A model generated the notes under the pieces. It searched no databases and was not told the origin of the DNA. It saw only the letters and a program-made list of their open reading frames with translations. 64,000 bases of DNA, from positions 186,001-250,000 of the forward strand of contig LQXN01000065.1 in the NCBI GenBank assembly GCA_001648575.1, given 5' to 3'. This stretch comes from Sutcliffiella horikoshii DSM 8719. GTDB taxonomy: Bacteria; Bacillota; Bacilli; Bacillales; Bacillaceae_I. Every line of letters starts with the position of its first letter. The stretch's first letter is position 1. Shown piece by piece: positions 52,004-61,135 of this stretch. Both the position numbers and the translations under genes were made by a program.

Positions 52004-52564
52004 TTGATGCCAATTTATTATCGGAGTTTACTCCTCATTATATTATTGTCACTATTAGGGTGTCAGCAAGATTCACAAATATCAGAGAACCTTCATTCTC
52101 AAAATGACATAGAAGGTTTTGTAGAACCAGCACCATCAGATTGGGTGGAATTCACAAAACCTGTAAGAGAGTATATGCATCATAGAACTCAAGCTGTAAT
52201 ACATAACGATATTAACATTCTATGGGGAAGGTACCCAGAATTAAAAGAGAATATGGACTTCGAAAAAGGAGTTAATGTAGAAAAAAATGAGGTAGAATCA
52301 TTAAATCAAGGATTTGACTTGGTGGATGCCAATTACAATATTGAAAGTTATGACAGAATTAAAGTGAATGTAATAAATGATAAGGAAGTAACCATTCTGG
52401 TTCACGGTAGTATTGTATATGTGAGGGATGACTTCGACGAATCAGGAGGGGAATACTTAATGAAAGTATTCTTAAAACAGAGCGATAATCAATGGAACGT
52501 GGTAAAAACTGATGAATACACTTTACCAGAATACAAAGAATGGTTTCAAGATAAAAAACAATAA
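52004..52564 (+). CDS. lipoprotein
   Basis: About 186 residues: signal SLLLIILLSLLGC with lipobox LLGC, followed by QQDSQISENLHSQND and a mixed domain containing YNIESYDRIKVNVINDKEVTILVHGSIVYV, reminiscent of NTF2-like lipoproteins. The GGGAGG at 51989-51994 gives TTG 52004 (9 nt) or ATG 52007 as start; ATG 51995 would be too close. Function unknown. Confidence 0.6.
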   Translation: MMPIYYRSLLLIILLSLLGCQQDSQISENLHSQNDIEGFVEPAPSDWVEFTKPVREYMHHRTQAVIHNDINILWGRYPELKENMDFEKGVNVEKNEVESLNQGFDLVDANYNIESYDRIKVNVINDKEVTILVHGSIVYVRDDFDESGGEYLMKVFLKQSDNQWNVVKTDEYTLPEYKEWFQDKKQ

Positions 52565-52688
52565 TACCTTGATTGGAACATATTATTTCCTTACATAAAA
52601 TTAGGCAGTTTAAAGGTATATATTTGGAGAAGGATTTTGAAAGAATAAGATACTTAGATTTAGAGAACTAGAAAATAGTGGTGTTCTT

Positions 52689-53042
52689 ATGTTAAATGAA
52701 AGAATGGTGGGGAAATTGAGATTTCTTGTTTGTTTTATCGCTTTAATCCCGTTACTTATTGGCTGTAATAATAATCAGGTGCATAAAATTGATTTAGAAA
52801 ATAGTTCAATTGATAACTTTACAATCAATGATCAGAATTTCAAGATTATCCCCTATTATGAAGCGTATATTGAGTATATGAATAACTTAAATAACGCTTC
52901 TAGTGACTCACAACTTTTTTATGAAGAGGTATTACTTCCAATGACTAAAGAGCTGAAACAGGGTAATTTGGAAAATGATCCGCATTTTTCTCTTCCTAAT
53001 AATTTGGGAGAGAGTGCGGAAGAATTGCAATTATTTGACTGA
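52689..53042 (+). pseudogene. truncated lipoprotein, DUF2268-like N-terminus
   Basis: 117 residues: lipobox LLIGC, then FTINDQNFKIIPYYEAYIEYM...FYEEVLLPMTKEL, which resembles the start of Bacillus DUF2268 putative zinc protease lipoproteins (about 300 residues). The reading ends at 53042 before any HExxH motif, and 53043-53290 shows only fragments, so the gene appears cut short. Family call uncertain. Confidence 0.45.
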
Positions 53043-53294
53043 GAGGTAGGGTGTATTTGCTGAAACGCGTTATTCATCTATTAGTTGATCATTAAAATTA
53101 AATGATTTGTTAGAATGTGGGATGATGATGGTTTGTAATAAAAGTAACTCACAGGAAGGGCGAGCGAGAAGGAATCCAAAATTTCATGAGGAATTAATGG
53201 TGAAATAATAGGAAGGAAGAAAACGGGCAGGATTATGGAATGCAGGGCATATCGTGCCATTAGGAAAATAGTCAATGAAAGTATAGGTGTATGA

Positions 53295-54485
53295 ATGGAT
53301 AGACAAACATTATGGGATGTAAGGGTTCAGAAATATTATCAACACATGTTCAGGTACTATTCAGTAGTTGGAGCGAATGTTGTTTATTTTTTTCTCATAA
53401 TTAGCAGTATCTTTATTTATTATTTTCATATATTTCTTCAATGGCTACCCCCGGAGATAACTGTGGAAGTAATCTTATCTTTATTTGTTGTCTTCATTTT
53501 AAAACGGACAAAAGTTCGTACATTTGTAAAAAGAGCAGATATAGTCTTTTTGTTGCCATTAGAATGGGGATTAAGGCCGTATTTTCTTAAATCGCTTCTC
53601 TATTGTTTGGTGATGGATGCATTAAAATTGATTGTTTTTATGACGGTTTTCTTATCTTTATTTCTACATACAACGCCTTTTAGTTTTTTCATCCTTATTT
53701 TTATAGTGGGGATTGTAGCTTATAATACGCTAATGAAGTGGGATGAACAATGGCTAGAGAACCGTGTGCAGTTTGTGTTACATAGGTTACATAGGTTTTC
53801 TTCCATCTATTTAATGTTTTATTTTTTTCTGAAGAATGACTGGATTTTTGTGCTTGTTTTAATGGGTGCCAATTTCGTCTATTTAATTTTCTATAGAAGA
53901 AACCGTGGCCTGAATTGGGATTGGTTAATAGAGGAAGAAGAAAGTGCCCTATTACGTAACTATAAATTTATTAATATGTTCATGGATGTCTCTAATCTTA
54001 AGCGTTCTTTTCGGAATAGACGTTTGCTTACTATGCTTCTGAAAAGGTGTATCCCATATAGTCGCAAAAACACATTCTTCTATTTATACTCACATTTATT
54101 TGTAAGGTATAATGACTACTTTTACCTTTTTTTAAGACTTACTTTTATTGGTTTATTTGTTATTTATGCTATGCCAACAAATGGTGTGGTTGTTATTCTA
54201 CTAATTTTATTTATGACTGGATTTCAAGTAATTCCTTTACAGCATGAAAGGAATGAAAGTGTATCGCTTTTTCCTGTTTCTAAATCCCAAATCAAAGATT
54301 CTTTCTTAAAACTTGTCTTGGCTATCTTATTGGTACAATTTTTTATTCTCTATATTGCTCTATTCACCTTTACTTCTAATGCCAAAATATTGCCTCTTGC
54401 TATCGGAACATTATTTGTTTATGTATTCGTATTTTTCTTTATTTCAAAGAGAGTCACGTTCTTAGGAAGTGGAGTTAAAAAATAG
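53295..54485 (+). CDS. EcsB-like ABC transporter permease
   Basis: 396 residues with about ten helices, matching EcsB (408 residues): N-terminal RQTLWDVRVQKYYQHMFRYY, the loop LKRTKVRTFVKRADIVFLLPLEW, and HERNESVSLFPVSKSQIKDSFLKLV. EcsB works with the ATPase EcsA, which is absent here; the gene stands alone. ATG 53295 has weak site (GTATAGGTGT). May be a second copy borrowed by the genomic EcsA. Confidence 0.75.
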   Translation: MDRQTLWDVRVQKYYQHMFRYYSVVGANVVYFFLIISSIFIYYFHIFLQWLPPEITVEVILSLFVVFILKRTKVRTFVKRADIVFLLPLEWGLRPYFLKSLLYCLVMDALKLIVFMTVFLSLFLHTTPFSFFILIFIVGIVAYNTLMKWDEQWLENRVQFVLHRLHRFSSIYLMFYFFLKNDWIFVLVLMGANFVYLIFYRRNRGLNWDWLIEEEESALLRNYKFINMFMDVSNLKRSFRNRRLLTMLLKRCIPYSRKNTFFYLYSHLFVRYNDYFYLFLRLTFIGLFVIYAMPTNGVVVILLILFMTGFQVIPLQHERNESVSLFPVSKSQIKDSFLKLVLAILLVQFFILYIALFTFTSNAKILPLAIGTLFVYVFVFFFISKRVTFLGSGVKK

Positions 54486-54595
54486 TATGGTATTCATCAA
54501 ACAGGCGCCTTTCTTTAGAAAGGTGTCAAATTCATTGCTTATATATCGTATTATAAGATATAATCTATAAAAACGATATAAAGGGTGGTTTCAGT

Positions 54596-55018
54596 ATGGA
54601 CTTTTATGTAAAGACTCTCAATAATTATTGGACAGATATTTATTTCCATTTGCACTATCCGCATAAAGAAAAGGTTACACATCAAGCAATTAGGGTTTTA
54701 CAACTAGTAGAGAAAAAGCAAAACATTGGAATAAATGAAGTTTCTTCCTACTTAAATGTATCTCACAATACAGCTTCTGAAAATGTAAAACGCATTATCG
54801 AAAGAAGTTATTTAATGAAAGAAAGGGATCCATTAGATGAAAGGAGAGTAGTCTTGAAATTAACTGATTTAGGAAGAGAGGTTTTACAAAGAAATACAAG
54901 TCTAGACGAGAATAAGCTAATGACAATATGGGATAACTTATCTTCTGAAGAAAAATCATTAATAGAGTCTGCCTTTCATTTATTGAGGGAGCGTGCGAAG
55001 AATGTACCTGTTGGCTAA
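54596..55018 (+). CDS. MarR-family transcriptional regulator
   Basis: 140 residues: winged helix with THQAIRVLQLVEKKQNIGINEVSSYLNVSHNTASENVKRIIERSYLMKERDPLDERRVVLKLTDLGREVL, including the DxRR wing motif. The ATG follows AAGGGTGGTTTCAGT. Operon with the DUF3147 gene, whose start lies inside its end. The segment upstream, TATAAGATATAATCTATAAAAACGATATA, contains repeated TATA/CGATATA that may be the operator. Confidence 0.85.
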   Translation: MDFYVKTLNNYWTDIYFHLHYPHKEKVTHQAIRVLQLVEKKQNIGINEVSSYLNVSHNTASENVKRIIERSYLMKERDPLDERRVVLKLTDLGREVLQRNTSLDENKLMTIWDNLSSEEKSLIESAFHLLRERAKNVPVG

Positions 55019-55355
55019 AATCCTCGCATCAGCAGTAATCATCGGTATCGTCACGGAGATTGCTAGGCGCTTCCCTACATATGGAGGATTTATTGCCGCC
55101 TTACCTCTCGTAAGTTTGTTGAGTATTATTTGGTTATATGTTCAAGGAGAATCGAATGAGAGTTTGAGTAAATTTGCTCTTGGTGTTCTATGGGGCTTTC
55201 CTGCAACGGCAGTTTTATTACTGATCGTTTACCTTTTATTAAAGAATTCCATAAATCTATACGCTTCTATTTCCATTGGTATTAGTGGTTGATTGATATT
55301 CTTATTTATCCAACAAAATCTAATGAATTATCTGAAAGCAAATCTTCTTGATTGA
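55002..55355 (+). pseudogene. DUF3147 membrane protein with premature stop
   Basis: Start ATG 55002 (site GAGGGAG) inside the end of the MarR gene. The reading MYLLAKILASAVIIGIVTEIARRFPTYGGFIAALPLVSLLSIIWLYVQGE fits DUF3147. At 55290-55292 a TGA stands where the family has Trp (G-W), and the same frame continues LIFLFIQQNLMNYLKANLLD to 55355. A TGG to TGA change has therefore removed about the last 20 residues. The shortened 97-residue protein might still be made. Confidence 0.7.
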
Positions 55356-55364
55356 CAGTAGGAG

Positions 55365-55550
55365 TTGGATGCTTCAACCCACCTAGAATACTCAAAGCAA
55401 TCAATCTTGGATATTGCCCTTTTCATTGGTTTTGAATCACATGCCTCTTTTACAAAATCATTCAAGAAAATGGTTGGAATTACTCCGAGAGTATTCAAAG
55501 AATCAGATATGTTCTATTGTTTTGATCGGATTGATTTATACGAAAAATGA
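55365..55550 (+). pseudogene. AraC-family regulator C-terminal fragment
   Basis: The frame reads SILDIALFIGFESHASFTKSFKKMVGITPRVFKES, the second helix-turn-helix of AraC/XylS proteins. The rest of the DNA-binding domain and the sensor domain are missing, and the DNA before it is unrelated. A remnant. Confidence 0.7.
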
Positions 55551-55660
55551 GGTTTTTTTGACGAAATATTAAATCCGATGAAGTCTTGGATGAACCATCA
55601 AATTTCTATGAATACGAGATAATAAATTATAATTCAACATACCATTAACGGGGGATAAAA

Positions 55661-55836
55661 ATGATAATTAGAGAATTTAAAGAGAAAGATAAATTTCATC
55701 TAATAGAGCTTTCAAAAAGGTTCAGTGATATTAACTTTATGAATTATAGGGATAAAAATTTGATGGAAAAAAAGCAAGAACAATTAGCAATTGTGGCTAT
55801 TGAAAAAAACAAGTCAAATATTTTTGGAATATCATT
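55661..55836 (+). pseudogene. GNAT acetyltransferase N-terminal fragment
   Basis: Starts with MIIREFKEKDKFHLIELSKRFSDINFMNYRDKNLM after GGGGG, a normal GNAT beginning, and stops matching at NIFGISLG where a perfect palindrome (55837-55873) and then a copy of foreign DNA follow. The acetyl-CoA motif is lost. Confidence 0.65.
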
Positions 55837-55873
55837 GGGACGGTTCTCTGCTTCTGAAGCAGAGAACCGTCCC
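55837..55873. repeat. perfect 18-bp palindrome (REP/MITE-like)
   Basis: GGGACGGTTCTCTGCTTC, one T, then its exact complement. GGGACGGTTCT..AGAACCGTCCC palindromes are dispersed repeats in several Firmicutes. Here it sits exactly at the break between a GNAT gene fragment and a duplicated segment. Confidence 0.8.
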
Positions 55874-55882
55874 CATGTGTAA

Positions 55883-56258
55883 ATGTACAGCATATCATCA
55901 TCTCTGGCAGCATGATGCGGAAACCGTAGTTGCAATTATGTATGGAGAATGGTGCAAATTAATAAAAAAACAGCTACCTACAAAACAGGACGGATATGCC
56001 ATTGACTATATTGGCACAGATGGAGCCAATTATCGCTTTATCTTTTATCAATTAACAATCGATACAGATGTACTAATTTCCCAATTCAAAAAGAATGCTG
56101 AAGGAAACTGGCAATCCATAAGAATTGATCCCTATCAATGTCTTGATAACAAAGCATGAAACAGCGCAATCCTGAAAGGATCAGCGCTTGTTTTTTTATG
56201 AGGCAACGGAAATATCTAATTGAAGGAATTTTAAAATTATGAAATAATTGGAATTGAG
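55883..56258 (+). pseudogene. duplicated 3' segment of the gene at 50864
   Basis: About 376 bp nearly identical to 51526-51904: the last 90-odd codons of that gene (to 56159), its terminator (56163-56197) and 60 bases beyond. It carries small differences, e.g. an added ATC and loss of two codons. No start or promoter, so it is a non-functional fragment. Confidence 0.8.
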
Positions 56259-56346
56259 CAGACGGACAGGATTATTGAAAAAGATGGATATTGAAAATGG
56301 TAACATGAGAAGAAATTAATTGGTGGATATCGAAAGGGGATATTTT

Positions 56347-56756
56347 GTGGTAAAAAAACTAGCTGGTCTTTTATTCTTAATAAGCACTTTTATTGTGTCT
56401 TTATTATTTGTCAGGAATTTCTTTTACCCAATACCTGTTGCTTCTACTCGCCCTCCAATATCATTTATGGAAAATACTTTTGGGATTTATGAACCTGAAG
56501 GGTCACTAATGCTACTTTTTTTAGCAACGTTCTTTAGGTGCTTTATGTCTCTTAATTGTTACTTTTCCCTTCATTCTTATACTTTTTCACTTTGGAGAAA
56601 TTTGATTTTTGGATACAATAATACAACTTTTCGTATTGAATATTGTTTGTTTAGCGATTATTTCTTTTGCCACTGCTTATCCCGGCAATCTGGGAGCGTT
56701 TGTTAAATGGCAAACGCACTTTTTTTGAGTTTTTTGTCAGTTTGTTTAAAGAAGAC
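56347..56756 (+). pseudogene. frameshifted membrane protein
   Basis: GTG 56347 behind AAGGGG begins VKKLAGLLFLISTFIVSLLFVRNFFYPIPVAS...SLMLLFLATFF. Near 56530 the hydrophobic reading moves to another frame (LGALCLLIVTFPFILILFHFGEI), meets a stop, and goes on as LDTIIQLFVLNIVCLAIISFATAYPG. Taken together it looks like a three- to four-helix protein with a frameshift and a nonsense change. Confidence 0.55.
56696..56727 (+). terminator. rho-independent terminator, member of the GGAGCG hairpin family
   Basis: Perfect 7-bp stem GCGTTTG / CAAACGC with an 8-nt loop and seven Ts. The preceding CAATCTGGGAGCG matches the lead of the repeated hairpins at 62359 and 62901. Confidence 0.7.
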
Positions 56757-56771
56757 TGTGGAAAAAGGGAG

Positions 56772-57173
56772 TTGAATATAATAAATAAATCGTTAATTGC
56801 AATATTATTTACAACTACTTTAATAATATATATGTTTGCAAGTTTCGGTGTAGCTGACGGGGGAAGAGTGACTGCCAGAGATGTATTGAAACACAACAAA
56901 GATGCGGACATTATTGAGTATGACGGCAAAGTTTTTAGCAATGTGACAAATTTGGATTGGTTCAAAAATGATAGGGAGAATATTTCATTTTCTAAAGATA
57001 ACTATGTTGGTAAAATTCAAAATCAGACTACCAGTAGTTTGTTGTTTAATGACCTTAGTGCAACTAAATTACCAAAAGGGACAAAAATTTATTCAATAGA
57101 AGAAGATAACGGATTGTTACTGGTTGAGTTTCAGGGAAAAGAACTTTATTATATGGAACTTCTTGAAGGATAG
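56772..57173 (+). CDS. exported hypothetical protein, start uncertain
   Basis: About 133 residues: hydrophobic N-terminus INKSLIAILFTTTLIIYMFASFG, then an extracytoplasmic beta domain (ADIIEYDGKVFSNVTNLDWF ... KGTKIYSIEEDNGLLLVEFQGKELYYMEL). Resembles small DUF3221-like or lipoprotein-like proteins without a lipobox. AAGGGAG sits directly before TTG 56772; ATA codons further on have better spacing, so the start is unclear. Confidence 0.5.
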   Translation: MNIINKSLIAILFTTTLIIYMFASFGVADGGRVTARDVLKHNKDADIIEYDGKVFSNVTNLDWFKNDRENISFSKDNYVGKIQNQTTSSLLFNDLSATKLPKGTKIYSIEEDNGLLLVEFQGKELYYMELLEG

Positions 57174-57180
57174 CGATGAC

Positions 57181-57228
57181 TATTCAACTAAATGTGATCT
57201 ATTGTAGCATAGTGGATCACTCCTTAAG
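57181..57228 (+). repeat. intergenic hairpin element (copy a)
   Basis: TATTCAACTAAATGTGATC ... GTAGCATAGTGGATCACTCC: same plan as the copies at 61984, 62359 and 62901 (a GATC/GCGAT stem around GCAGCATAGTGG). Confidence 0.55.
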
Positions 57229-57294
57229 TAAGAGCTGTGATGTGGAAGAAATAAGACATATATATTTTTATTAATTATAAAGGGGTGAGAAAGT

Positions 57295-57669
57295 ATGTTT
57301 CGAATGGTGATAACATTATTTATAACTGTATTATTCTTGTCAGCTTGCGGCTCTAAAGACTATGTCTTTTCAGGTGAATCAGATAATTGGCAAGCAGATT
57401 TAAAAGTGCACCAGTCTAGCGGATTTGAAAAACAGGAACTTTCACTGAAATTTCAGGGAGAAGATGTAGAATCGATTGGTCCAATTACTTATAAAGTCGA
57501 TAGTGTCGGTAGTTTTGGCGGAACTAGGGATAAATTACAGGAAAATGGATCTATTGAAGATTATAGTGAAGCGAACCCAACTAATGCCCAAGTTAGTGAA
57601 CATACTGAAGTTGAGGTAACAGTTGAGTGGAATGGCGAGACTGAAACATTTAAACTGACCAAGAAATAA
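57295..57669 (+). CDS. lipoprotein
   Basis: 124 residues: signal FRMVITLFITVLFLSACGS with lipobox LSAC, then a single compact beta-sandwich-like domain (DNWQADLKVHQSSGFEKQELSLKFQGEDVESIG ... EVTVEWNGETETFKLTKK). AAAGGGGTGAGAAAGT precedes ATG. Unknown function. Confidence 0.75.
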   Translation: MFRMVITLFITVLFLSACGSKDYVFSGESDNWQADLKVHQSSGFEKQELSLKFQGEDVESIGPITYKVDSVGSFGGTRDKLQENGSIEDYSEANPTNAQVSEHTEVEVTVEWNGETETFKLTKK

Positions 57670-57829
57670 AATTAAGAAAGCCCGGGGGCGACATAAGTAT
57701 TAGTATTAATACATCCTTATTCAAACATTCTTGGAGCAATTGCTGCAGATTAATATCTATGAATAGAGCAGGAATTTGTTAGGAAAAAAACAATGGAATT
57801 AAAAATAGATTTCTTAAGGAAGTGATAAT

Positions 57830-58003
57830 TTGAACAAGAGAAAACGTTATTGGATATTGATGCCGCCTTTTCTAATCGCAACGTTGATGTTTTTTTATGT
57901 TTTACCCAACCCCTATAAAGGATTATCATTCATTTCCCCACTTATTTTTTGGATAGTGTTATGGTTTTGGAACTTTTATAGCGATAAAACAAAAACAACT
58001 TGA
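57830..58003 (+). CDS. small two-helix membrane protein
   Basis: 57 residues: NKRKRYWILMPPFLIATLMFFYVLPNPYKGLSFISPLIFWIVLWFWNFY, two helices joined by a short loop. TTG start 8 nt after AAGGAAG. Typical of small Bacillus membrane proteins; function unknown. Confidence 0.6.
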   Translation: MNKRKRYWILMPPFLIATLMFFYVLPNPYKGLSFISPLIFWIVLWFWNFYSDKTKTT

Positions 58004-58213
58004 GCAATAATTTCAATTTCAACAAACTAGGAGCGATAGTTAAAGTAAGGTGATTATAATATATTAGATATTCCATTAAAGGGGCACGATCTAGGAACGA
58101 GGATTAGCGTTTGTTTTATTATTGGTCCAAAATATATCGTATTGTAACGGTCAGGTTAATGGAAGAAGGCAAAGGAACTTTAGCATTGCTGTTCGGACAA
58201 GAAGGGGAAAAAG

Positions 58214-58603
58214 ATGAACTATAAAGTAATAATAAACATCCCAATATCAAATGACGAAGTACCAGAATTAAGAGAACATGTTGGTTGGGGTAGACGAGAT
58301 GGTGATTATCCAACATTGTTTGAACGTTGTAATTTTTGGGCTGGGGTTAGAGATGAAAATAATAAACTGATTGCCTTTGGTTATGTATGCGGAATGGGTT
58401 TAGAACATGGATACATGGAAGATATAATCGTCCACCCTATGTATCAAGGTCGGGGAATTGGAGTTGGGTTGGTAAAAGAATTATTGCGTGAATCGGAACA
58501 ATTTGGATTAACAATTGTAACGGTGTCATATGAGAAAAACAAAACTAACTTTTATAAAGCATGTGGCTTTACACCTGGTTCAGGAGGATTATGGCAAGCA
58601 TAG
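58214..58603 (+). CDS. GNAT family N-acetyltransferase
   Basis: 129 residues. Core motifs: DIIVHPMYQGRGIGVGLVKELLRES (acetyl-CoA pyrophosphate loop Q-G-R-G-I-G) and NFYKACGFTPGSGGLWQ at the end. GAAGGGGAAAAAG before ATG. Complete small GNAT; substrate unknown. Confidence 0.85.
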   Translation: MNYKVIINIPISNDEVPELREHVGWGRRDGDYPTLFERCNFWAGVRDENNKLIAFGYVCGMGLEHGYMEDIIVHPMYQGRGIGVGLVKELLRESEQFGLTIVTVSYEKNKTNFYKACGFTPGSGGLWQA

Positions 58604-58885
58604 ATGGTGCGTCCCTGGAAGTGATTGCGGAAAAGCTGAAAAATCTTGTATGATTAGCTGTGCAATTCAAGGCAATGTGGATATTCAATTAGAAGAACTA
58701 TTAAAACTGATTATTAGTACATTCAAATGAATTGGTGGAAAGCCTAGATTCAATTAATGGAAGGAAAGTTTTATCTTTTCGCGAATTCATTATACATGCC
58801 AAGTTTACGATATTCGAAAAAAACTTGGTAGAGCGTTGGAAAGAGCATTTTTATTTTCTATAACTCAACAGAGAGGTGATTACGA
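58604..58885. other. gap with degenerate hairpin element and remnants
   Basis: Begins GTCCCTGGAAGTGATTGCGGAAAAGC, a degenerate form of the GGAGCGATTGC element. A frame near 58650-58730 reads MISCAIQGNVDIQLEELLKLIISTFK, perhaps the tail of a lost gene. No intact gene. Confidence 0.4.
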
Positions 58886-59395
58886 ATGAATCAAAAACCG
58901 ACAGAAGAAGAATATGCAGGGGACGCCGGAGAGTATATCCGGTTGGTGCCGGATGGCAACATCATCGATAATCTGCTCGCCCAGAAAAAGCAAATGACCG
59001 AGCTGCTAGCATCGTTGACCGAAAGCCAAGCTGCGTTTCGATATGCGGAAGGTAAATGGACACTAAAAGAAGTCGTGGGCCACATCGTAGACTCAGAACG
59101 TGTCATGACCTACCGTCTGCTCCGATTCGCAAGAGGGGACCAGACGCCACTGTCCGGTTTCGACCAGGAGTTGTTCACCTCGCCTTTCGAAAGCTGGACA
59201 ACCGCACAATTGGCCGAAGACTACCTGGCCGTACGGCAATCGACGATCACACTGCTGAGCGGCTTACCGGAAGAGGCGTGGTCTCGCAATGGCACGGCCA
59301 ACAACACAAACATTACGGTGCGTGCCCTCGCGTATGGCATCGTAGGACACGAGCTTCATCACATGGGAGTCATCCGAAATCGCTATTTGAGTTAG
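58886..59395 (+). CDS. DinB-like protein
   Basis: 169-residue four-helix DinB-fold protein. The metal-binding histidines are in VVGHIVDSERV and the C-terminal GHELHHMGVIRNRYL. Proteins of this type include thiol transferases (bacillithiol-dependent). It is markedly GC-richer than its AT-rich neighbours, suggesting a separate origin. AACAGAGAGGTGATTACGA before ATG, terminator at 59413. Confidence 0.85.
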   Translation: MNQKPTEEEYAGDAGEYIRLVPDGNIIDNLLAQKKQMTELLASLTESQAAFRYAEGKWTLKEVVGHIVDSERVMTYRLLRFARGDQTPLSGFDQELFTSPFESWTTAQLAEDYLAVRQSTITLLSGLPEEAWSRNGTANNTNITVRALAYGIVGHELHHMGVIRNRYLS

Positions 59396-59412
59396 TTGTT
59401 CGGAGAATCTGG

Positions 59413-59450
59413 ACGGAAGCTGCGAGGATAATGCGGCTTCCGTTCTTTTT
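59413..59450 (+). terminator. rho-independent terminator
   Basis: 8-bp stem ACGGAAGC / GCTTCCGT with a 15-nt loop followed by CTTTTTTT, just after the DinB-like gene. Confidence 0.8.
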
Positions 59451-59730
59451 TTATGGCAGTTTTCCCGCCCCGTTCATAGAGAGGTCTCGGTTTTTTGAGA
59501 TTATTATTTACATTCCAGTTCAATTGGTTAGAATTGAAAAATGAGAATCGGTTATTCATTTACTGGGTTCGAAAATGGAATGACAACTTTCCTATGTGCA
59601 AAAAACTCCAACCTCAGCATAAATAGAGGGTGGACTTATAGCTTTTCAGTATTGTCTTGAACTGCTGATACTATTACTTCAAAATTTAATTTATGAAATA
59701 ATTGGTAAAAAATATTAAATGGAGGGGCAA
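59451..59730. other. gene-free gap
   Basis: 280 bases with no convincing gene; leads into the nucleotidyltransferase-like gene. A palindromic trace TTATGAAATAATTGG near 59691 matches the border of the duplicated segment at 51890/56240. Confidence 0.35.
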
Positions 59731-60234
59731 ATGAATAATTATAAGTTTGATGAGTTTATTAAAATAGCAAAAAAGCTAAACGATATAGAAATTATTCCTC
59801 TATTAATGGGATCGGTTGGTTTGGAGGTTGTGACAGGAAAGAGTTGGGATGCACAAGACATAGACATTCATGTGTCTGGTGATAAAAGAGGGTGGGAAGT
59901 ACCGCCCGAATTAAATATACATAACTGGAATGAGATAGTGAATATGATGAATTTGATGGAATATAGCTTGATTGATTTACATGAACATGAGTTCTCGAAA
60001 GACGGTTTATCCGTAGAGTTTGGAATAATGGACACTTTGCCAAGTTTCGCAGGAGTACCATTAGAAGACTTGGAAATGCATCAAACGGGAGATGTAAAGT
60101 ACTATTTATTAAATCCAAAACAATACCTAAGTGTATATGAATCTTCATCTAAGGACAGTTATAGAGCAGATAACAATAATAATAAAGATATAAGAAAGAT
60201 ACATTTCTTGAAAAACAGGTTGAATGTTGGTTAA
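59731..60234 (+). CDS. nucleotidyltransferase-fold protein
   Basis: 167 residues. The segment PLLMGSVGLEVVTGKSWDAQDIDIHVSGD is of the GS-x9-DID nucleotidyltransferase kind, with LSVEFGIMDTL a likely third acidic strand. Start ATG 59731 behind GGAGGGGCAA; ATG 59719 is inside the site. May modify a small molecule or be an uncharacterised toxin/antitoxin-like transferase. Confidence 0.6.
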   Translation: MNNYKFDEFIKIAKKLNDIEIIPLLMGSVGLEVVTGKSWDAQDIDIHVSGDKRGWEVPPELNIHNWNEIVNMMNLMEYSLIDLHEHEFSKDGLSVEFGIMDTLPSFAGVPLEDLEMHQTGDVKYYLLNPKQYLSVYESSSKDSYRADNNNNKDIRKIHFLKNRLNVG

Positions 60235-60256
60235 AAACTTCAAGACTTAACGGTGC

Positions 60257-60290
60257 TTATTAGAGATTAGAGATTAGAGATTAGAGTTAG
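60257..60290. repeat. 7-bp tandem repeat
   Basis: About four and a half units of AGAGATT between two small genes. Probably slippage-generated; no role visible. Confidence 0.75.
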
Positions 60291-60339
60291 GGTGAATTTA
60301 TCAAACTCGCAGTATTTTTTAAAAAAGGGGAGTGGTTCT

Positions 60340-60789
60340 ATGTTAAAAAGAAAAATAGTAACTGCCATTTTAACATTTATTATATCGACCATAATTATTG
60401 CCAGCCTATCCCCAGTAGAACTCCTTTTAAATGACTCCCATAATGTAACAGGCACTTATTTTCAAGATATTATGTTTATTTCTGTATATGTTGGAGGAGG
60501 AATTCTCCTTTTTGGATTGCCAGTATCAATACTAATCGAATTAATCACACAAAAACCAAAGGAAGCTCGTTTTGCTCTCTCCTTTCCGTTACATATCTTG
60601 TTCGGAATTATTCCTGTCTTTGTATTAGGGTTCTTAGTAATATTCTCCCTGCTTGTGTCCATCGTTTTTCTTTTGATTGACGAGCTAATCAGGTACGGCA
60701 GGGTTAATCAATTAAATTGGAGCGATTGCAACAAAGTGGTTCGTTCCTTCACAACTACATTAGAGAATCGTACCCGCCAAAAACCATAG
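60340..60789 (+). CDS. membrane protein
   Basis: 149 residues with three to four helices (about 4-25, 46-66, 82-115) and a charged C-terminus (IRYGRVNQLNWSDCNKVVRSF). Start ATG 60340 behind GGGGAGTGGTTCT; the frame from 60292 lacks a site. Unknown function. Confidence 0.6.
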   Translation: MLKRKIVTAILTFIISTIIIASLSPVELLLNDSHNVTGTYFQDIMFISVYVGGGILLFGLPVSILIELITQKPKEARFALSFPLHILFGIIPVFVLGFLVIFSLLVSIVFLLIDELIRYGRVNQLNWSDCNKVVRSFTTTLENRTRQKP

Positions 60790-60888
60790 GGGGAGAAATT
60801 GAAATTGGAAGCGAGTAGGCTAGCATAGCTCCTTACATAAAAGTAGGGAAGGACTCCATAATTATGTGACTGAAGGGTTTGGTGTTAT

Positions 60889-61029
60889 ATGAATGAAAAA
60901 TTGTATCGTTTAATTGTTTCTATATGCTTCATAATTATTGCCATTAGTTTTTTAAATATTTCAATAAAATTCGATGATTTGTTAGATGTTTTAAGTGTGA
61001 TAGCTAATAATCTGAATAATTATGGATAA
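60889..61029 (+). CDS. small membrane peptide
   Basis: 46 residues: NEKLYRLIVSICFIIIAISFLNI then KFDDLLDVLSVIANNLNNYG. One helix. Weak site (GAAGGGTTTGG). Plausible small gene in the cassette-like run; unproven. Confidence 0.45.
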   Translation: MNEKLYRLIVSICFIIIAISFLNISIKFDDLLDVLSVIANNLNNYG

Positions 61030-61135
61030 AAAAGGTTAAAAAATAATATATCGATGAGTAGTTTTTCGTTCTTTAGCAACATGGGAACTTTTGCAGCGAA
61101 AGGAGCAGTAATAATAATCAAAAGGTGGGTGCAGT

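Noticed and set aside
60257-60290. AGAGATT tandem repeats as CRISPR or iteron
   Set aside because: Unit is 7 bp without spacers and there is no replication gene nearby; simple slippage repeat.
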